Assembly (NCBI GenBank): GCA_965603205.1
Contig: CBFDCC010000020.1
Location: 1 to 19,795 of the forward strand
Direction: 5' to 3'
DNA: 19,795 bases
Source: Temperatibacter sp965603205
GTDB lineage: Bacteria > Pseudomonadota > Alphaproteobacteria > Sphingomonadales > Kordiimonadaceae
Made by a program: the position numbers and the translations under genes. This document shows, in pieces, positions 15,193 to 19,795 of the stretch; within the stretch, counting starts at the first letter, position 1, and the number at the start of each line of letters is the position of its first letter. Under the pieces are notes generated by a model. That model made no database searches and was not told the DNA's origin. It saw only the letters and a list, made by a program, of their open reading frames with translations.

Positions 15193-16269
15193 CTATAGGC
15201 CATCATCATTTTTGGGCCGTTGCTGGGCCGTTGTTGGGCCGTTGTTGGTGGTGGGGATTTGAATGCCAACGTATCTTAGATATCTATTCGATGTATCTAT
15301 TAGAAGTTTAATTTTTTTAGTAACTTTATGTATAATCCTAACTCTTTTCTCATGACGAGCTAGCAAGGTAAGGAATTTACCAGTGTTTTCTATGTAGGGT
15401 AATGGATCATAGCTATCTGAAATGGCTTGAGGTGGTTTCAACAAACTCTTTTGAAAACCATGTAGCTTTTTGTGATCTACCTGAAAATTGGTATTTCGTA
15501 CAATGGTGGTTAATAGAGCAGGATCGAGGGGGAGCTGTTGTTTGTTTTTGAAGGTCTGTCCATAAACCTTTTTAGCCTCTTTATGTTTTTTAATGCCGTA
15601 GTTGTAGCCAGAAGCCGCCAGTAATATTTGAGTGCTTAAGTCAATGCTTGTTTTGTGTCGAATAGTAGACTTGGTGATAAATTTATTGCTCTGCTCTATG
15701 GGAATGTCTAGCAAAGTTAGAAATTGAGGGATGAGGTCTTTACTGATCTGATCATAAGAGAAAACTGTAATGTTCTTTACGCCGAATGCTTTTTCCCATC
15801 TGTTAATAGTCGCTGTATATTTAAGGGATTTTGTATAACTTTTTATTATGTTTTGCAGACTTTCTAAATTTTCGGCTCTCTCAAATCTCTGGGTTAAGGC
15901 ACTCTTTACATAATCATAGATGTTCCGAAATCCGATTAAAATGATAACTTCGTGATTTGAAAGTATCCTAGAAAGTGCCATGACCTGTTCGGTGGTAAGG
16001 CGGCAAAACCCTTCACCAGATAGAAACAATGTTTTTTGCCCATCTTTTTTTGCCCCTGCTACGGCTCGTTGAATATATTGTTCAAACTTCTCTTGCTCAC
16101 CATCTATAATATATTGAGACAGTTGGGAGTGCTGATATGAATTCTTGGGTAGTTTTTCCTCTGGCCAATGGATGCCATGTTTTGCAAGAAATGCTCTATT
16201 ATCCATGCAAAAATATTGGATAGACGTGGTGCCCGTTTTGTGAGTGCCAATGTGTAGGATGATTTTCAT
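15193..16269 (-). CDS. P-loop sulfotransferase-like protein, copy B
   Basis: This 358-residue paralogue of copy A shows the same features: the PAPS loop IGTHKTGTTSIQYF (residues 7-20, K11), GEGFCR at 85-90 and the 3'-phosphate motif GFRNIYDYVKSALTQ with R115 and S123. Similarity runs through the whole length but is strongest in the first 40 residues. It has an extra C-terminal tail rich in Asn, Thr, Gln and Pro (ending RPKNDDGL), encoded by an 11-bp tandem repeat. The stop codon TAG lies at the junction with the duplicated upstream DNA of copy A. It is the first minus-strand gene of the cassette and faces away from the rpsL promoter. Substrate is unknown. Confidence 0.75.
   Translation of the reverse strand: MKIILHIGTHKTGTTSIQYFCMDNRAFLAKHGIHWPEEKLPKNSYQHSQLSQYIIDGEQEKFEQYIQRAVAGAKKDGQKTLFLSGEGFCRLTTEQVMALSRILSNHEVIILIGFRNIYDYVKSALTQRFERAENLESLQNIIKSYTKSLKYTATINRWEKAFGVKNITVFSYDQISKDLIPQFLTLLDIPIEQSNKFITKSTIRHKTSIDLSTQILLAASGYNYGIKKHKEAKKVYGQTFKNKQQLPLDPALLTTIVRNTNFQVDHKKLHGFQKSLLKPPQAISDSYDPLPYIENTGKFLTLLARHEKRVRIIHKVTKKIKLLIDTSNRYLRYVGIQIPTTNNGPTTAQQRPKNDDGL
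15213..15245 (+). repeat. Three 11-bp tandem repeats in the 3' end of copy B
   Basis: The unit TGGGCCGTTGY occurs three times without gaps (15213-15223, 15224-15234, 15235-15245), and a degenerate TTGGTGGTG follows. As 11 is not a multiple of 3, each unit is read in a different frame and yields the tail NNGPTTAQQRPK. A change of one unit would alter the C-terminus and stop codon. Confidence 0.9.
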
Positions 16270-16440
16270 AAATTCAAAAACTCTTAGATATTAAATATTG
16301 TATACTTTGATAATGGTACTTAAAGGTTATGTCAGAAACTAGCTCTTTGATACCCTAAACATAGATTCTTTTTTTAATTCGTATATAACAGGCTGTATCT
16401 AATATACTGCGATCTTAAATGGTGATGATAACTTGTGGAT
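16270..16440 (-). repeat. Upstream region of copy B, duplicated copy of 15025-15190
   Basis: This is the counterpart of the spacer before copy A and probably carries the cassette promoter on the minus strand. It differs by substitutions and short indels, including an extra T-rich stretch near 16369-16380. The similarity fades just after TGTGGAT (16434-16440). It is also the divergent partner of the plus-strand rpsL promoter. Confidence 0.75.
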
Positions 16441-16483
16441 TTACGCTATTTTTTATCATTTCATTGCTCTCTGTTTTTTGCTC

Positions 16484-16512
16484 TTGACGCCGTCTAGGCT
16501 TTGGAGTAGTAA
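16484..16512 (+). promoter_or_regulatory. Promoter of the rpsL-rpsG-fusA-tuf (str) operon
   Basis: TTGACG (16484-16489) and TAGTAA (16507-16512) are separated by exactly 17 bp. A GC-rich discriminator (GGCGCACC) follows, typical of stringently controlled promoters of translation genes. It gives a leader of about 200 nt to rpsL. Confidence 0.7.
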
Positions 16513-16718
16513 GGCGCACCTCAGTAAATCTAGGCGTAGGTGGTGGTGGTTCAAGCCAGACGCTGCGTTTTAGGGCTTAATGAGAAGAAATTTAGTTGGG
16601 TAAGATGTCTCTTTGTGGCGATGATTCGTTATGGAGTAGGCTTTTTTTGCTGGTTTATGGCAAAAATACTTACCTTTGTAACAATGGTGGAAGAGAAAAA
16701 CGGCAAGGAAATCATATA
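16513..16718 (+). other. Leader of the str operon
   Basis: No gene is convincing here; an in-frame extension of rpsL upstream to 16596 does not resemble S12. One hairpin pairs TTTTTGC (16644-16650) with GCAAAAA (16660-16666). A weaker AAGCC/GGCTT pairing spans 16553-16578. The rpsL ribosome binding site AAGGA (16705-16709) lies 9 bases before the ATG. Whether S7 or S12 regulates this leader cannot be judged. Confidence 0.4.
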
Positions 16719-17090
16719 ATGCCTACCATTAACCAATTGGTTCGTAAGGGACGTAAAAACAAGCCAGGCCGTAATTTGGTCCCAGCGCTTGAAGCGTGCC
16801 CTCAAAAACGTGGTGTTTGTACTCGCGTTTATACTACTACTCCGAAAAAACCTAACTCAGCACTTCGTAAAGTTGCTCGTGTGCGCCTGTCAAATGGCCA
16901 CGAGGTTACATCTTACATTCCGGGTGAAGGTCATAATCTGCAAGAGCACAGCGTGGTACTTATTCGCGGTGGTCGTGTAAAAGATTTACCAGGTGTTCGT
17001 TATCATGTGCTTCGTGGTGTTTTGGATACACAAGGTGTTCCAGATCGTCGCAAGTCTCGTTCCAAATACGGCGCTAAGCGTCCTAAGTAA
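16719..17090 (+). CDS. rpsL: 30S ribosomal protein S12
   Basis: S12 sits at the decoding centre and affects accuracy; it is the classical target of streptomycin-resistance mutations. The product has 123 residues, the usual length. It starts MPTINQLVRKGRKNK and contains CPQKRGVCTRVYTTTPKKPN. The streptomycin-related lysines K43 and K88 are present, as is D89, the site that can be methylthiolated. These are wild-type sensitive residues. An upstream in-frame ATG at 16596 would add 41 non-conserved residues and is rejected. rpsG follows after 21 bases. Confidence 0.97.
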   Translation: MPTINQLVRKGRKNKPGRNLVPALEACPQKRGVCTRVYTTTPKKPNSALRKVARVRLSNGHEVTSYIPGEGHNLQEHSVVLIRGGRVKDLPGVRYHVLRGVLDTQGVPDRRKSRSKYGAKRPK

Positions 17091-17111
17091 GATCAGAAAA
17101 GGATATATTGT

Positions 17112-17582
17112 ATGTCTCGTCGCCATAGAGCTGAGAAACGCCAAGTACTCCCTGATCCGAAGTTCGGAGATGTAGTACTATCAAAATTCATGAATAGCTT
17201 AATGCTTGACGGTAAAAAGTCTATTGCTGAGCGTATCGTTTACGGTGCACTTGATGCAGTTGAGACTAAAATTAAGTCAGACCCAATGGTTGTGTTCCAT
17301 GAAGCCCTAGATAACATCAAGCCTGCTGTAGAGGTTCGTTCTCGCCGTGTTGGTGGTGCTACCTATCAGGTTCCATGTGAAGTGCGCACAGAGCGCTCAC
17401 AAGCGCTAGCTATTCGTTGGTTAATTACTGCTGCACGTAAGCGTAATGAAACAACAATGGTTGACCGTCTGTCTGGAGAGCTTTTGGACGCTGGTAATAA
17501 TCGTGGAGCTGCCGTTAAGAAGCGTGAAGATACGCACAAAATGGCAGATGCTAACAAAGCATTCTCTCACTACCGTTGGTAA
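17112..17582 (+). CDS. rpsG: 30S ribosomal protein S7
   Basis: S7 starts assembly of the 30S head by binding 16S rRNA and lines the E-site mRNA exit; in E. coli it represses the str mRNA. The 156-residue product has normal length, starting MSRRHRAEKRQVLPDPKFG. Conserved segments are SKFMNSLMLDGKKSIAERIV, VGGATYQVPCEV and the C-terminal KREDTHKMADANKAFSHYRW (about 137-156). AAAAGGA at 17097-17103 precedes the ATG by 8 bases. The stop is 15 bases before fusA. Confidence 0.97.
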   Translation: MSRRHRAEKRQVLPDPKFGDVVLSKFMNSLMLDGKKSIAERIVYGALDAVETKIKSDPMVVFHEALDNIKPAVEVRSRRVGGATYQVPCEVRTERSQALAIRWLITAARKRNETTMVDRLSGELLDAGNNRGAAVKKREDTHKMADANKAFSHYRW

Positions 17583-17597
17583 TAAGGAATTAGTAGT

Positions 17598-19679
17598 ATG
17601 GCTCGTAGAACGCCACTAGAACGTTATCGTAATATCGGCATCATGGCACACATTGATGCTGGTAAAACAACAACGACTGAACGTATTCTTTATTATACAG
17701 GTCGTAGTCACAAAATTGGTGAAGTACATGATGGCGGCGCCACTATGGACTGGATGGAGCAAGAGCAGGAGCGAGGTATTACAATTACTTCAGCTGCGAC
17801 TACTTGTTTCTGGGATGATCACCGCATTAACATCATTGATACACCCGGCCACGTTGATTTCACGATTGAAGTTGAACGTAGTTTGCGTGTGCTCGATGGT
17901 GCTGTAGCTGTATTTGACTCAGTAGCAGGCGTTGAGCCTCAGTCTGAGACAGTTTGGCGTCAAGCTGATAAATATAACGTTCCACGTATGTGTTTCGTTA
18001 ACAAGATGGACCGTATGGGTGCAGACTTTGGCCGTTGTGTGGAGATGATCCGCGAACGTCTAGGTTCAGTGCCTTGTGTTACTCAGCTTCCAATCGGTGC
18101 TGAGGCAGAATACGAAGGTCTTATCGATCTTATTAAATTCAAAGAAGTTCTTTGGGTTGGTGAAGATCTTGGTGCTTCATATGAGTATCATGATATTCGT
18201 GCTGATCTTCTAGATGCAGCAACTGTTGCTCGTGTAGAAATGATTGAGACTGCTCTTGAAGCTAATGACGACCTAATGGAAAAGTACTTAGAAGGCGGAG
18301 AGATTTCAGAAGACGAAATCAAAGTCGCTATTCGTAAGGGTACTCAGGATGGTTTGTTCGTGCCTGTACTTAACGGTACTGCGTTTAAGAACAAAGGTGT
18401 TCAGACGCTTCTAGATGCTGTTGTAGACTTTATGCCGTCTCCACTAGATGTTGATGCTATTAAAGGTGTTGATGTTGATGATAGTTCTATTGAAATGTCG
18501 CGTGCGTCATCTGATGACGAGCCTTTCTCTGCGCTAGCGTTTAAAGTAATGAACGATCCATTTGTTGGTACGTTAACATTTGCTCGTATTTACTCTGGTG
18601 TTCTAACGACAGGTATGCAAGTTGCTAACTCTGTTAAGACACGTAAAGAAAAAGTTGGGCGTATGCTGGAAATGCACTCGAACAACCGTGAAGATCTAAA
18701 AGAAGCTCGTGCTGGTGATATCATCGCGCTTGCTGGTCTAAAGCAAACGACAACTGGTGACACTCTATGTGATCTTAAAAATCAGATTATTCTAGAGCGT
18801 ATGGAATTCCCAGACCCTGTGATTTCCGTAGCTGTTGAGCCAAAGACTAAAGTTGATCAAGAAAAAATGGGTATCGCTCTGGGCCGTTTGGCTGCTGAGG
18901 ATCCATCTTTCCGTGTTCAATCAGATGAAGAATCTGGTCAAACAGTAATTTCAGGTATGGGCGAACTGCACCTTGATATTCTTGTTGATCGTATGAAGCG
19001 CGAGTTCAGTGTAGAGTGTGATGTAGGAGCCCCTCAGGTTGCTTATCGTGAGAGCTTTGCTAAGGCTGTTGATATTGATTATACCCACAAGAAACAATCT
19101 GGTGGTTCTGGTCAGTTCGGTCGCGTAAAATTGGAAATCATTCCTGGTCAACGTGGTGATGGTATCGAATTCGTTGACGAGATCAAGGGTGGTAACATTC
19201 CTAAAGAATATATTCCTGGTGTTGAAACAGGCATACGTGATATCGCTGCTCAGGGCGCCCTAATTGGCTTCCCGATCATCGACTTTAAAGTACGTCTGTA
19301 TGATGGTGGTTATCACGATGTGGATTCAAGCGTTCTTGCGTTTGAAATCGCTGGTCGCGGTGCGATGCGTGAAGCAGCTAAAACAGCAGGTATTAAGATT
19401 TTGGAACCGGTTATGAAGGTCGAAGTTGTCACTCCTGATGACTATATGGGCGATGTGATTGGTGACATTAATAAGCGTCGTGGTACGATCCAGGGTTCTG
19501 AAACCCGCGGTCCAAACACGGTCGTGAACGCAATGGTTCCGCTAGGAAATATGTTCGGTTATGTGAATGATCTTCGTTCATTCTCACAGGGTCGTGCACA
19601 ATTCTCTATGCAATTTGATCATTACGAAGCAGTACCTACAAACGTGGCTGAAGAAATTAAGACCAAGCTTGCAGGTTAA
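17598..19679 (+). CDS. fusA: Elongation factor G
   Basis: EF-G is the GTPase that drives translocation of tRNA and mRNA on the ribosome, and with RRF splits post-termination ribosomes. The product has 693 residues, normal for the family. The G domain shows the P-loop AHIDAGKT (residues 17-24), switch region QERGITITSAA, DTPGHVDFT (81-89) and NKMD (135-138). Domain II and the family block GMGELHLDILVDRMKREF follow, and the domain IV loop region YTHKKQSGGSGQFGRV is typical. TAAGGA (17583-17588) lies 9 bases before the ATG. It lies between rpsG and tuf, the standard str operon order. Confidence 0.98.
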   Translation: MARRTPLERYRNIGIMAHIDAGKTTTTERILYYTGRSHKIGEVHDGGATMDWMEQEQERGITITSAATTCFWDDHRINIIDTPGHVDFTIEVERSLRVLDGAVAVFDSVAGVEPQSETVWRQADKYNVPRMCFVNKMDRMGADFGRCVEMIRERLGSVPCVTQLPIGAEAEYEGLIDLIKFKEVLWVGEDLGASYEYHDIRADLLDAATVARVEMIETALEANDDLMEKYLEGGEISEDEIKVAIRKGTQDGLFVPVLNGTAFKNKGVQTLLDAVVDFMPSPLDVDAIKGVDVDDSSIEMSRASSDDEPFSALAFKVMNDPFVGTLTFARIYSGVLTTGMQVANSVKTRKEKVGRMLEMHSNNREDLKEARAGDIIALAGLKQTTTGDTLCDLKNQIILERMEFPDPVISVAVEPKTKVDQEKMGIALGRLAAEDPSFRVQSDEESGQTVISGMGELHLDILVDRMKREFSVECDVGAPQVAYRESFAKAVDIDYTHKKQSGGSGQFGRVKLEIIPGQRGDGIEFVDEIKGGNIPKEYIPGVETGIRDIAAQGALIGFPIIDFKVRLYDGGYHDVDSSVLAFEIAGRGAMREAAKTAGIKILEPVMKVEVVTPDDYMGDVIGDINKRRGTIQGSETRGPNTVVNAMVPLGNMFGYVNDLRSFSQGRAQFSMQFDHYEAVPTNVAEEIKTKLAG

Positions 19680-19701
19680 GAAACAATAAGAACTGAGATA
19701 T

Positions 19702-19721
19702 GGACCTACGCAAAGTAGGCC
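19702..19721 (+). other. Hairpin in the fusA-tuf spacer
   Basis: CCTAC (19705-19709) pairs with GTAGG (19715-19719) around GCAAA, and an outer GG/CC pair extends the stem around a bulged A. There is no T tract. It may be an mRNA processing or stabilising site ahead of tuf, which needs to be translated more than fusA. Confidence 0.5.
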
Positions 19722-19741
19722 GAGAAGAAAAGGTAGTTAAA

Positions 19742-19795
19742 ATGGCTAAACAAAAGTTTGAACGTACAAAGCCGCACTGTAACGTAGGAACGATT
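19742..19795 (+). CDS. tuf: Elongation factor Tu, N-terminal start (partial)
   Basis: These are the first 18 codons of EF-Tu, MAKQKFERTKPHCNVGTI, cut by the window edge just before the GTP-binding P-loop. The start has AAAAGG at 19728-19733. It is the fourth gene of the str operon after rpsL, rpsG and fusA. It is a second tuf copy, in the same orientation as the gene whose end opens the window. Confidence 0.95.
   Translation, partial: MAKQKFERTKPHCNVGTI

Noticed and set aside
16596..16718. N-terminal extension of S12 by 41 residues
   Set aside because: The extension has no similarity to S12, and the ATG at 16719 has a good ribosome binding site and gives the exact family N-terminus.

Overview
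This window is a conserved translation and transcription locus of an alphaproteobacterium. The gene order is tuf end, tRNA-Trp, secE, nusG, rplK, rplA, rplJ, rplL, rpoB, rpoC, then an inserted block, then rpsL, rpsG, fusA and the start of a second tuf. The class assignment rests on that order (tuf–tRNA-Trp–secE and rpoC–rpsL–rpsG–fusA–tuf) and on the sequences of RpoB, RpoC, S12 and EF-G. DNA composition is moderately AT-rich for the class. The order or genus cannot be settled by reading alone.

Region 1 (1-1233): the last codons of one EF-Tu gene and its terminator, a tRNA-Trp gene with a candidate promoter, then secE and nusG, which are nearly contiguous. Region 2 (1234-3872): ribosomal protein genes for L11, L1, L10 and L7/L12. 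The spacers contain many RNA hairpins, including a long leader before rplJ that fits an L10-type autoregulatory leader. Region 3 (3873-12593): rpoB and rpoC, encoding the beta and beta' subunits of RNA polymerase, with intact catalytic and rifampicin-pocket residues. It closes with a strong hairpin terminator.

Region 4 (12594-16445) is the accessory part. Three minus-strand genes, visibly more AT-rich than their neighbours, lie between rpoC and rpsL, which are usually adjacent in this class. One encodes a probable GT-D-fold glycosyltransferase with a helical N-terminal region. The other two encode related P-loop sulfotransferase-like proteins. These two are a tandem duplication that includes about 165 bp of upstream DNA. 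Their 5' ends are almost identical while the rest has diverged. A surface glycan-modification cassette is the most plausible reading, but this is inference.

Region 5 (16446-19795): a promoter with a 17-bp spacer, then rpsL, rpsG, fusA and the first 18 codons of a second tuf. The inserted block therefore separates the rpo operon, with its own terminator, from the str operon, with its own promoter. The core genes look ordinary. The most interesting material is the duplicated sulfotransferase pair, the GT-D gene and the RNA structures in the ribosomal spacers.
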